A stretch of 64,000 nucleotides of DNA. Source: Verrucomicrobiota bacterium. Lineage in GTDB: Bacteria > Verrucomicrobiota > Verrucomicrobiia > Chthoniobacterales > JAFAMB01. Position numbers and translations under genes: made by a program. Below are positions 16,582 to 24,777 of the stretch, in pieces (within the stretch, counting starts at the first letter, position 1; the number at the start of each line of letters is the position of its first letter). A model generated the notes under the pieces. The model was not told where the DNA came from and did not search any database. It saw only the letters and a list, made by a program, of their open reading frames with translations. The stretch spans positions 1 through 64,000 of the forward strand of contig JAFBAP010000049.1 of NCBI GenBank assembly GCA_019247695.1. Direction: 5' to 3'.

Positions 16582-16884
16582 ATGGCTCAAACTCTCGAAC
16601 GTCCGTCTGCCGCCGATCCCGTTCAGGCCGCAAAGGCACGCCAAGCGGCAACCCAACCGCGGCGCTTGCCGGTTTCGGACCTCAAACGTCGGGGTTGGAC
16701 GGAGGCGATGGTTTCCCGCTTGCTGGGAAAACCGGATGCGTCCGAGCCCAACCCTTACTTCCCACGCGACGGTGCACCGATGAAGTTGTATTCCTTCGAG
16801 CGGATCGCCATGGCCGAAGCCAGCCCGGAGTTTCTCGCCTGGTACGGCCGCCTGGAACGAAAACGGCGAGTCGCCGGCCGCTAA
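16582..16884 (+). CDS. Unknown 100-aa protein under the TACTAC operator
   Basis: This 100-aa protein has a disordered, Ala/Gln-rich N-terminus (1-30). A compact region follows, with LKRRGWTEAMVSRLLGKPD, then NPYFPRDGAPMKLYSFERIAMAE, then a basic tail. The middle part resembles a small helix-turn-helix-like module found in assorted bacterial proteins, where LK.RGWT.....LLG.PD is followed by P.KLY...R. I know no function for it. It is the only gene besides the mini-XRE gene to carry the TACTAC palindrome, so they form a two-gene regulon. It could be a toxin, a second DNA-binding protein or a mobile-element accessory protein. Confidence 0.6.
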   Translation: MAQTLERPSAADPVQAAKARQAATQPRRLPVSDLKRRGWTEAMVSRLLGKPDASEPNPYFPRDGAPMKLYSFERIAMAEASPEFLAWYGRLERKRRVAGR

Positions 16885-17096
16885 AGTCTATCGCGACGAT
16901 CAGCCGGATAATGCTTGGCGGCTCCTGAGGCGAAGACTCGCCTTGGGCAAGCTCCAGCCAGGGGGGCAACCGACGCTCCTTCGGGATCGGGCTGCGGGCG
17001 CCTAAACGGGGCTCCACCCACAAAACGGGCCGTGAAGCACGATTCGGGCTCGGCTAAGGTCGTGAACGACCCGTTTCGATTTTTCCGTTCATTCGT

Positions 17097-17519
17097 ATGG
17101 CAAATCTCACCGTCACCTTCGAGCCTTACGCGGCCGCCGACCTGCGCAATGTCGTGCAGCGGATGGTCGACCTTCATAACGTAGCGAGCACCGGACAGGC
17201 CGAATGGTACCCCGTCGCTTTCTTTCTCCGGGACGAAAATGGGGAGGTCTTGGGCGGTCTGCTCGGGGACATCTGGGCGGGGTGGCTACACATCAGCACG
17301 CTTGCGGTGGCCGCACCGGCGCGCCGGCAGGGCTTTGGCCGGGAACTGATGAAGCACGCAGAGCGTTACGCGTTCTGGCGTGGCTGCGCCGATGCCTTCC
17401 TGGATACGTTCAGTTTTGAAGCGCGGTCGTTCTACGAGAAACTTGGGTACCACGTCTTTGGGGTGCTGGAGAATCGTCCGGCCGGCTACCGGCATTACTT
17501 CATGACGAAACGATTTTGA
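17097..17519 (+). CDS. GNAT-family N-acetyltransferase
   Basis: The 140-aa protein has the GNAT acetyl-CoA site at LAVAAPARRQGFGRELMKHAE (about residues 65-85) and the C-terminal SFEARSFYEKLGYHVFGVLEN segment. The N-terminal half carries the expected beta strands. It would transfer an acetyl group to a small molecule or protein amine in the cytoplasm. The substrate is unknown. It stands alone, 210 bases after the 100-aa gene. Confidence 0.85.
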   Translation: MANLTVTFEPYAAADLRNVVQRMVDLHNVASTGQAEWYPVAFFLRDENGEVLGGLLGDIWAGWLHISTLAVAAPARRQGFGRELMKHAERYAFWRGCADAFLDTFSFEARSFYEKLGYHVFGVLENRPAGYRHYFMTKRF

Positions 17520-17666
17520 AGGGGCATCGGAAACCACCTGTCGGTGAGCGTTTCAGTACGTTTCTTGAGAACTGACTGAGGTCATCGAGCGCGTCTTGGC
17601 CAACGGTCAAGCCGTCGAAAGCACGATCGGCGATGACTCGGCGAACGGCTGGTGCATCCTTGTAAG

Positions 17667-17885
17667 ATGGCTCAAATCCTGATTCCCCTCGGCATTGCGT
17701 TTATCATGGTCGTTTTCCCGGGCCTGTTGTGTATCGCCGGGATCATTTTTCTGGCCCAAAAAGGCCGGTACCGTGATCCGTGGTACCTACCGCTTTACGT
17801 GGCGTGCGGGCTGATGGCGTGCCTTTGCCTTTGGAGTTGCTGGGTGCTCGTGGTCAAGCTGCCCTTGCCCTGGAAAATGCCCTGA
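17667..17885 (+). CDS. Small two-helix membrane protein
   Basis: The 72-aa frame starting at the ATG at 17667 has two strong hydrophobic helices (about residues 3-28 and 40-64), separated by a polar loop with QKGRYRDPWYLP. It is a plausible small inner-membrane protein, but I recognise no family. There is no obvious Shine-Dalgarno sequence, apart from a weak GTAAG before the ATG. It is isolated, and expression is uncertain. Confidence 0.4.
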   Translation: MAQILIPLGIAFIMVVFPGLLCIAGIIFLAQKGRYRDPWYLPLYVACGLMACLCLWSCWVLVVKLPLPWKMP

Positions 17886-18185
17886 CAAGGGGTTCCTCCG
17901 ACCCGGGCCAAGGCTGGAACGGCGGCGCCCCTGACGTACGGTGCCAGCGTGGGCGCATCCCCTCTTTACGGCCGAGGGCGGTAAAGCGTTCCTGCGGGTT
18001 TTCCCCCGGCGAAGCGATTGTCACGCCGAACCATGGGTACCAGGGATCTCCGGAGGACGATCCCGAATCGTGACCTGGTCCCCGTCGAGTGGTACAAGCG
18101 TTCCTACCGGTGTTTTGTCAGCTAAGGCTTGAGACGCCGGAGGTTTTCGGGCGAAGCTGCTTTGTGGTCGCATCGCCGCTGCGAG
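17886..18185. other. Intergenic gap, nothing recognised
   Basis: Three hundred bases lie between the small membrane protein and the end of the minus-strand glycosyltransferase gene. Open frames here are short and Arg/Pro-rich. I see no terminator hairpin with a T-run. Confidence 0.4.
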
Positions 18186-19604
18186 TCACCTTTCGTCCGG
18201 CGGGCATCCCCCGCTGAGGTTGCAGCACGTCAACCCTGAACAGGCATGAGTGCCTGCCGCTGGAACAGCCGGCCTGTTCTCCGGCCGCCACGTTGCCAAA
18301 GGTTCGGGCTTCGCTACCTTGAGCCCCCCTTTGGGGCCTTCAGATAAACCATTCAGAAGGGCCCCTTCGATGAGCCCGGCCGCCCGTTGCGCACCGGGGG
18401 TCAGAGCCATTTGGCGCTGCAGGCGTTGCGCTTGGATGCGGTAATGGGGGTTGCCTAACACCTCCGCAATGGCCGCGCGCAGCCGTTCAACGCTCAGCCG
18501 AGCGACGGGGATTGCCTTGCCCGTACCCGTCCAAGCAACCCGGGCGCCCACCCCGGGTTGGTCCATCGTGACGGGCACGGCGACCATCGGAACGCCGCAG
18601 CTGAGCGATTCCAGCGCGGTATTTAAACCCCCGTGAAAGACGGTGAGGGCCGATTTGCGCAGCAACTCCAATTGCGGCGCGTACCGCACCACAATCGGCT
18701 CACCCGGCAAAGGCCCAAGCGCCTCCGGCGCGAGGTTACCGCCCAAGGAAAGGACCGTTTGCACCGGAAAAGCCGCGCACGCCTCGGCCACAGCCCGAAA
18801 GACGCGTTTCATCCCATTTTGCAGCGTGCCCATCGAGACGAAGACCAGCGGTCGTCCCGGCTCCAGGCGCTCCCAAGGAAAATCCACCGGGCGCCTCGCC
18901 CCCGTCTCCAGAAACGGCCCGGCGTAATGGAAGTGTGGCGCCAAATGGCGTTGCGGAAAATCAAAGGCGGCCGCCACCTGCGCGACTTGCGCCAGGCCCG
19001 AGTAAAAGCCATCCAGGTTCGCCTTGGGCCCCAGGCCCCAGGCTTGGCGTTGCCGGTTAATGAGGGCGCGAAGGCCCGAGGCTAGCAAGCCAACCCTGGC
19101 GTTGCCGGCCTGCGTACGCAACCGTGCCCACGGGCCGGGCTGCGGGCCCGCATGAAACGCACAAAACGGGACCCGCGGGTCCAGGTTAAGCGGCAAAGTC
19201 AAGATGGCCGTTGCGAACGGCAGTCCAAGCCGTTCGGCGACGGTACCGCCGGCAAACTCCGCCTGGTCCACGACCAGGCCGTCGACCCCGGCCGACCGCA
19301 GCGCCCCAGGCGCTTCCCGCAGCACCACAGCCGAGTGCCGGCAGAAACGCTCGAAGATGAACCCCAGGGCCTGCATGCCTTGAAGGCGCCCGAGCCGCTG
19401 GTCTTGCACGCGAAGGGTTCCCAGGGGAAAGTCGGCCTTGCCGATCGGCCAGAAGCCCAGGCCGGCCGCACGCACCAACCGTTCGGCGTCGGGCACCTGG
19501 AAGACGGTGACTTGGTGGCCACGGCGCACCAACGCGCGGCCGAGCGCCGTCAATGGGTGCAAGTGGCCGGTACCCGGAAAACTCAAAATGCCAAAGTGGC
19601 TCAT
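18186..19604 (-). CDS. GT1-family glycosyltransferase (UGT/CrtX/MGT-like)
   Basis: The 472-aa protein has the GT-B fold of UDP-glycosyltransferases. The N-terminal domain begins with FPGTGHLHPLTALGRALVRRGHQVT, which includes the acceptor-side catalytic His region. The C-terminal donor-binding signature is VFHGGLNTALESLSCGVPMVAVPVTMDQPG (about residues 325-355). This combination occurs in zeaxanthin, macrolide and sterol glucosyltransferases. It adds a sugar from a nucleotide donor to a hydrophobic acceptor. The last 50 residues (Pro/Gly/Cys-rich) go beyond the usual end and may be an untidy extension. No carotenoid genes are adjacent. Confidence 0.88.
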   Translation of the reverse strand: MSHFGILSFPGTGHLHPLTALGRALVRRGHQVTVFQVPDAERLVRAAGLGFWPIGKADFPLGTLRVQDQRLGRLQGMQALGFIFERFCRHSAVVLREAPGALRSAGVDGLVVDQAEFAGGTVAERLGLPFATAILTLPLNLDPRVPFCAFHAGPQPGPWARLRTQAGNARVGLLASGLRALINRQRQAWGLGPKANLDGFYSGLAQVAQVAAAFDFPQRHLAPHFHYAGPFLETGARRPVDFPWERLEPGRPLVFVSMGTLQNGMKRVFRAVAEACAAFPVQTVLSLGGNLAPEALGPLPGEPIVVRYAPQLELLRKSALTVFHGGLNTALESLSCGVPMVAVPVTMDQPGVGARVAWTGTGKAIPVARLSVERLRAAIAEVLGNPHYRIQAQRLQRQMALTPGAQRAAGLIEGALLNGLSEGPKGGLKVAKPEPLATWRPENRPAVPAAGTHACSGLTCCNLSGGCPPDER

Positions 19605-19673
19605 AGCGTCAGCGGGGTTGAGGAGACAGATGACTTTGCACGCGGCGGGTCTCTCGCTCCGGTTCTCCCCAGG

Positions 19674-20555
19674 TTAAGGCCGAGCCAGCGCACGGCTGAC
19701 GCCGGGTTGCTGCGCTGCCCCCCTGCGAAGGTGGCTCGCCTCTCTTGAAGCCAGCACGCTGCGGGCCAAGGACGTGCTCAGGACCAAGCAGCCGCCCACC
19801 AACGACCACCCCGACGGGTATTCGTGCGCTGCCACCATCACCCAAACGGGGTTCAAGACGGGCTCGATCATCGTGATCAACGTGGCGTCGAGCGCTTTCA
19901 CTTCCCGAATGGCCCGCGAGTAAAGCAGGTAGGGAATGCCCAGCGACACGGCCCCGAGCATGAGCAGCCACAGGCCGTTTTGCTCAGGCTTATGCACCGG
20001 GAACATCCAGGGACTGGCGGCCGCCACGGCCAGCAGGTTGCCCAGCTGGGTCACCGCTTCGGGCGAGGCCGTGCGCGCCCGGCGCATCAGCATGATTAAC
20101 CACGCCGAGCAAAACCCGCTGCCTAATCCGGCGAGCAATCCCCAGCGGCTGTTCAAGTCCAGTTCGTCGCAGAAAAACAGGGCCACCCCGCTTAGGGCCA
20201 CGGCGATGAGGGCCCAATCGCGCCAGCGGGTCCGCTCGCCCAGCAGCCAGGGCCCGATCAGGGCGATGTGGATCGGGGCCGTGTAATGCAGAAAGACGGC
20301 GTTGGCCGCCGTAGTCAGTTTGGTGGCCAGCACGAACAGGAACATCACGGCGGCATATGCGATGGCGCCGGGCACGGCGCCCCAGGTAAGTTGGCCCAAG
20401 GCCTTGGGCATCACGGCGGCGATGACCGCAAAGGCAATCAGGCTTCGGGCCCCGGCAATGGCCACGGGGTTCCAGTCGATGAACTTGACCCAGAGGCCGC
20501 CCAGCGACCAAAGGACCGCAGTCATGAGCAGCAAGAGCGCGCCTTTTTTCATCAC
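19674..20555 (-). CDS. EamA/DMT-family transporter
   Basis: The 293-aa protein has about ten membrane helices in two EamA repeats. The first is near residues 5-130 (LWSLGGLWVKFIDWNPVAIAGARSLIAF), and the second is near 145-280 (YSRAIREVKALDATLITMIEPVLNPVWV). Such drug/metabolite transporters usually export amino acids or small metabolites across the inner membrane. The substrate is unknown. It may share a transcript with the downstream GT1 gene, which starts 69 bases later on the same strand. Confidence 0.88.
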   Translation of the reverse strand: MMKKGALLLLMTAVLWSLGGLWVKFIDWNPVAIAGARSLIAFAVIAAVMPKALGQLTWGAVPGAIAYAAVMFLFVLATKLTTAANAVFLHYTAPIHIALIGPWLLGERTRWRDWALIAVALSGVALFFCDELDLNSRWGLLAGLGSGFCSAWLIMLMRRARTASPEAVTQLGNLLAVAAASPWMFPVHKPEQNGLWLLMLGAVSLGIPYLLYSRAIREVKALDATLITMIEPVLNPVWVMVAAHEYPSGWSLVGGCLVLSTSLARSVLASREASHLRRGAAQQPGVSRALARP

Positions 20556-20834
20556 TTTAGCCAGGAGGTTGCAGTTAGTTTCCTAGAGCGCTCGCGGTTT
20601 GACGGCTAAGGCGCCGGCGGGCTCCGGAGACACCGATGCGCGTTGGAAGCCAGGGGGCGTTGAGGAACCGCATCGGGGCCCTGCGCGAAGGTAACCAGGG
20701 ATAAGCGTTCGTGTGCATGGCGACTTACAAACCGGTCCGGCACGAAAGGTTTCACCGTGGCAGCAAATTTGGCTTTTCTTTCCTGCCGCCGCCTTATAAG
20801 AGGTCTGTTGGAGGGAGATTTTCATACTTGCCAG

Positions 20835-21128
20835 ATGGAACCGGATGAGAGCTCCGACGCAGCGGCCCCTCCACGGCGTTGGACGCGCATCGGGGCATGG
20901 CCCGGAGGACGCCCAACACCTGGTCTATGGCATCTTTGCCCACCTGCTCGAAGGACGCGTCCCGCGACGGATCGATCCGGTCAAGGGCCATTCCGCTCCT
21001 TTTTGCTTGCTTCCTTTCAGCGCTTCGTGGCCAGCGAAAGCCGCCGGGCGCACGCCGAAAAGCGCGGCGGGCGGGCGGAGTTCATTCGGCTGGACCGGCC
21101 GGATGAGCCGGGGCACGTGCGAATCTAG
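20835..21128 (+). pseudogene. Broken ECF sigma factor gene
   Basis: Pieces of a sigma-70 ECF factor can be read across two frames. MEPDESSDAAAPPRRWT (from 20835) looks like the usual N-terminus. GHGPEDAQHLVYGIFAHLLEG and RVPRRIDPVKG (about 20900-20988, another frame) match region 2. After a one-base slip near 20988-20990, PFRSFLLASFQRFVASE and RRAHAEKRGG continue in the first frame to a TAG at 21126. About 45 codons are missing between the first two pieces, and all of region 4 is gone. The intact form, about 190 aa, commonly sits just before zinc-ribbon kinases like the next gene. The recognition is from family memory, not a search. Confidence 0.65.
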
Positions 21129-21137
21129 AGGGGGCGC

Positions 21138-24100
21138 GTGGCCCCTCCAACTTGCATGAGCGCCGAGCCTTCCATCAAAGCAGCTCCCGGCAACGGGCCG
21201 TGCCGCTGCCCGGTCTGCGGCGCGCCTTGCCCGCCAGGGGACGACGGGCTGGGCTGCCCGGTGTGCCTGCTGCAAGGCGCGCTCGAGGCCGGATCGGAAG
21301 CTGGAGGGAATTCGCCCCACCACGCGCCGTTGCCGCCCGACGCGGGCCGCTTCGCCCATTACGCGCTGGCGCGGCGCGCTGACGGCACCTTTGAGGAACT
21401 GGGCCGCGGAGCCATGGGCGTCACTTACCGTGCCGTTGATACGGCGCTGGGCCGCTCGGTGGCTCTTAAGGTCATTGAGGCGCGGGTGGCCGCCCACCCC
21501 GAAGCCCGGGAACGCTTCTTGCGCGAGGCCCGGGCCGCCGCGCGGCTCTCCCACCCCAACGTCGCCTCGGTGTTTTATTACGGGGTGCGCCCGGCAGACG
21601 GCCAATGCTTCTACGCCATGGAACTGGTCGAGGGCGAAACTTTGGAGGCGCGCCTGCGCCGGGAAGGGCCCTTGCCGGCGGCCGACGCGCTGGCCATCGT
21701 TGCGCAAGTGGCCCGCGCGCTGGGGGCCGCCGAGGCCCAACGCCTGGTGCACCGGGATTTGAAGCCTTCCAATGTGATGCTGGTTGAAGGTGCGGAGCTG
21801 CGCGTCAAGCTCATCGACTTTGGGTTGGCCAAGGCAGCGGCCCACGCCGAGGAGACCCACCTGACCTGCGGAGGCTTTGTGGGCACGCCCGCCTTCGCCA
21901 GCCCGGAGCAATGCGCGGGGGGCGCAGTCGACGTCCGCTCCGACCTCTACGCCTTGGGCGCCACCCTTTGGGAGATGCTCACCGGACGTCCCCCTTTCCG
22001 TGGCTCCCCAACCGAGGTGATGGCTCAGCACCTGGAGGCGCCCTTGCCGCTGGAGCAGCTTAAGGGCGTGCCGCAGCCTGTGGCCGTTTTGCTTGAGGGG
22101 CTTCTTGAGAAAAACCCGGTGCACCGCTTCCAAAATGCGGCCCAACTGCTCCGAGCGGCCTCGGCCGTCACCACCGCCCTCCGGACGGGCCGCCGCCTTA
22201 CGCCTCGACGCTTGCAGAAGCCGTCCCCGGCCGGCTCTCCCGGCGTTAGCCGCCGCCCGTCTGCACAACCACGAGGACCGGAGAAAGTTTCGTTGGCCAG
22301 GTTGCCCGTGACCGGCAACGTCCTGCTGGGTCGAGAAAAAGACCTTGCCTTCCTGGACCAGGCCTGGGCCAATCCGCAGGTCAACGTCGTTTCGGTGGTG
22401 GCCTGGGCGGGCGTAGGCAAATCCACCTTGATTAACCATTGGCTCGGGCGCCTTGCCACCGAGCGTTACCGGTCAGCCGCGCGGGTGTTCGGCTGGTCCT
22501 TTTACCGGCAAGGTACCAGCGGGGGTGCAGCATCGTCCGCGGATGAATTTCTGGACGCTACCTTGCGCTGGTTCGACGACCCGGACCCTTGGCTTGGCAC
22601 GGCCTGGGAGAAAGGCGAACGTTTGGCCAGGTTGGTTGCGCATCACCGAACCTTGCTGGTATTGGATGGCCTGGAACCGCTGCAACACCCGCCCGGCCCT
22701 CAAGAAGGCCGCTTGCGCGAGCCGGCCCTCCAGGCCCTCCTGCGCGAGCTGGCCGCGTTCAACAAAGGCCTTTGCCTGATCACCACGCGGCTACCGGTTG
22801 CCGACCTGGCTGACGGTGAGGGCACCTCCGCCTTGCGCTGCGAACTGGACCACCTCTCCCGTAAAACCGGGGCGCAGTTGCTGGGGGCCCTCGGGGTTAA
22901 AGGGGTGGACGAGGAGTTAGAAGCCGCGAGCGATGACTTCCAGGGTCATTGCCTGGCGCTCACGTTACTGGGCAGCTACCTGGCGGATGCGTATGAGGGC
23001 GACATCCGTCGCCGCGGAGAAGTGTCCAACCGCCTCTCCGACGACGTGCGTCAAGGCACCCACGCCCGCAGGGTGATGGCTTCTTACCAAAACTGGTTCG
23101 GTGAGGGCCCGGAATTGTCGGTGCTGCGGCTGCTGGGGCTCTTTGACCGGCCCGCAGACCCTAGGGCGCTCGAAGCCGTGCTCAGGCTGCCGGCCATCCC
23201 GGGCCTGACGGATTCCCTGACGGACATTACCCCCACCCGATGGCGAGCGTTGGTGGCCAAGCTAAAAAGGGCGAAGCTATTGGCGGGCGAGGACCCGCAC
23301 CAACCGGGTCAATTGGACGCGCATCCGCTGGTGCGCGAGTTTTTCGGTGAACAGCTACGAACCCAACAGCCTGCAGCCTGGCAGGAAGGAAACCGCCGCC
23401 TTTACGAGCACTACCGGGCACTGGCTCCGCCGATGCCGGATAATTTCCGAGACATGGAGCCGCTCTTTCTTGCTGCCGCCTGCGGCTGCCAAGCCGGACG
23501 GCTTCGTGATGCGCTGCATGAGGTTTACATTCCGCGCGTTCAACGGGGGGACGCTCTATTTGCCGGCAACGTCCTCGGGGCCAGGGGCCCGCTCCTCTCC
23601 GTTCTCGTTCGTTTCTTTCAAGACGGACGCTGGGGGACCTTCGTTGAAACAGACGTTGAGGGGCAAAGCCTCACGGTAGAAGATCGGCTCTTCGTGCTCA
23701 TGCAGAGTGCGTTGTACTTGGCCGCCACCCAGTGGATGGGAACACCCGAGGTGCAGCTTTGTTACCAGTGCGCCGAGGCGTTGTGTTGTTCGCTGAAGGA
23801 GCCTCTGCGGCTCTATTTTACGCTCTTGGGGCAGTGGCGCTGTTCCCTGACCACGGACAAACTGCCGGCAACGATGCAGGTTGCTCAGCGACTTTATTCA
23901 CGGGCGCAGAGTCAAAACAACCCTGCGCTCCTGGTGGGGGCCCACAGCGCCATGGCGATGACGCATTACTCCATGGGTGAATTTGAGTCCGGGCAACGAC
24001 ACGCAACCGAAGGCATCCGGATCTGGCGCTCAGGGGGCATACCACCTCATGCAGAAGAGGCCATTGCGCCCGTCATCGTTTGCCTGTGTGAGGAGGCCCT

Positions 24101-24761
24101 AACCGCGTGGCATTTCGGAGGAACAGCTTTATCCCAGGAAACGATGACTGAAGCGATCAGCGTCGCGAGGCAACTGAATGATGCTCATAACCTGGTCATG
24201 GCACTCTGGTACGCCGGGCTCCTCAACCACTGTAGGCGTAAGCCTATGGAAGTGGAACGTTTTGCCTCGGAGGTGATTGAGGTGTCCACGCGCGAGCAGA
24301 TTGGACACTGGTTGGCTGGGTCAGGCATGCTTCGCGGTTGGGCCCGGGGTATGTCCGGCAGCCCGGCGGAAGGCCTACGGTGCATCGAGGACGGACTCCG
24401 CGCCTATCCATCAACATTCGGCCTGCCGTTTTGGCTCGTGCTAAAGGCAGAGGTTTTGTATTTGGAAAATCGCATCGTCGAAGCCCTTGAGGCGTTAAAG
24501 CAATCAGAAACGCTGGTCGAATGGTCCGCAGAACGGTGGTGGTGCGCCGAACTGCACCGGTTTCGCGCGGTGTTTCTGGCGGCCCTCGGGGCGGACGAGG
24601 CTCGAATCGAGGCATCCTTCCGCCACGCCATTCTCACGGCCAGGCAGCAGCGATCGTTCACACTTGCCGCCCGTGCGGAAGAAAGTTATGCGGAATACCG
24701 CGGTGGGAAGACGAGGCGCCCGCACCTACCGGAACCGCCTGGCCAGCCACCTTTTGTTTAG
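21138..24761 (+). CDS. Zinc-ribbon Ser/Thr kinase fused to a STAND-type NTPase and helical repeats
   Basis: The 1207-aa protein has a short N-terminal zinc ribbon (CxxC at 24-27 and 40-43). A complete protein kinase domain (about 75-340) follows, with glycine loop LGRGAMGVTY, Lys111, HRDLKPSN at 205-212 and DFG at 227-229. After a basic Pro-rich linker comes an NTPase with Walker A AWAGVGKST (422-430), the WSFYRQGTSGG segment and Walker B-like LLVLDGLEPL. The last 500 or so residues look like TPR-type helical repeats. All kinase catalytic residues are present. GTG at 21138 follows GAGGGGG; ATG at 21156 is the alternative. It probably acts as a ligand-triggered signalling switch. The decayed sigma gene lies just upstream and a porin 16 bases downstream. 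Confidence 0.88.
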   Translation: MAPPTCMSAEPSIKAAPGNGPCRCPVCGAPCPPGDDGLGCPVCLLQGALEAGSEAGGNSPHHAPLPPDAGRFAHYALARRADGTFEELGRGAMGVTYRAVDTALGRSVALKVIEARVAAHPEARERFLREARAAARLSHPNVASVFYYGVRPADGQCFYAMELVEGETLEARLRREGPLPAADALAIVAQVARALGAAEAQRLVHRDLKPSNVMLVEGAELRVKLIDFGLAKAAAHAEETHLTCGGFVGTPAFASPEQCAGGAVDVRSDLYALGATLWEMLTGRPPFRGSPTEVMAQHLEAPLPLEQLKGVPQPVAVLLEGLLEKNPVHRFQNAAQLLRAASAVTTALRTGRRLTPRRLQKPSPAGSPGVSRRPSAQPRGPEKVSLARLPVTGNVLLGREKDLAFLDQAWANPQVNVVSVVAWAGVGKSTLINHWLGRLATERYRSAARVFGWSFYRQGTSGGAASSADEFLDATLRWFDDPDPWLGTAWEKGERLARLVAHHRTLLVLDGLEPLQHPPGPQEGRLREPALQALLRELAAFNKGLCLITTRLPVADLADGEGTSALRCELDHLSRKTGAQLLGALGVKGVDEELEAASDDFQGHCLALTLLGSYLADAYEGDIRRRGEVSNRLSDDVRQGTHARRVMASYQNWFGEGPELSVLRLLGLFDRPADPRALEAVLRLPAIPGLTDSLTDITPTRWRALVAKLKRAKLLAGEDPHQPGQLDAHPLVREFFGEQLRTQQPAAWQEGNRRLYEHYRALAPPMPDNFRDMEPLFLAAACGCQAGRLRDALHEVYIPRVQRGDALFAGNVLGARGPLLSVLVRFFQDGRWGTFVETDVEGQSLTVEDRLFVLMQSALYLAATQWMGTPEVQLCYQCAEALCCSLKEPLRLYFTLLGQWRCSLTTDKLPATMQVAQRLYSRAQSQNNPALLVGAHSAMAMTHYSMGEFESGQRHATEGIRIWRSGGIPPHAEEAIAPVIVCLCEEALTAWHFGGTALSQETMTEAISVARQLNDAHNLVMALWYAGLLNHCRRKPMEVERFASEVIEVSTREQIGHWLAGSGMLRGWARGMSGSPAEGLRCIEDGLRAYPSTFGLPFWLVLKAEVLYLENRIVEALEALKQSETLVEWSAERWWCAELHRFRAVFLAALGADEARIEASFRHAILTARQQRSFTLAARAEESYAEYRGGKTRRPHLPEPPGQPPFV

Positions 24762-24777
24762 TGAAGCCAATTTCATC

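Noticed and set aside
20925-22439. A 504-codon minus-strand open frame
   Set aside because: It lies antisense to the kinase domain, whose motifs are unmistakable; the antisense translation has no domain and reflects high GC.
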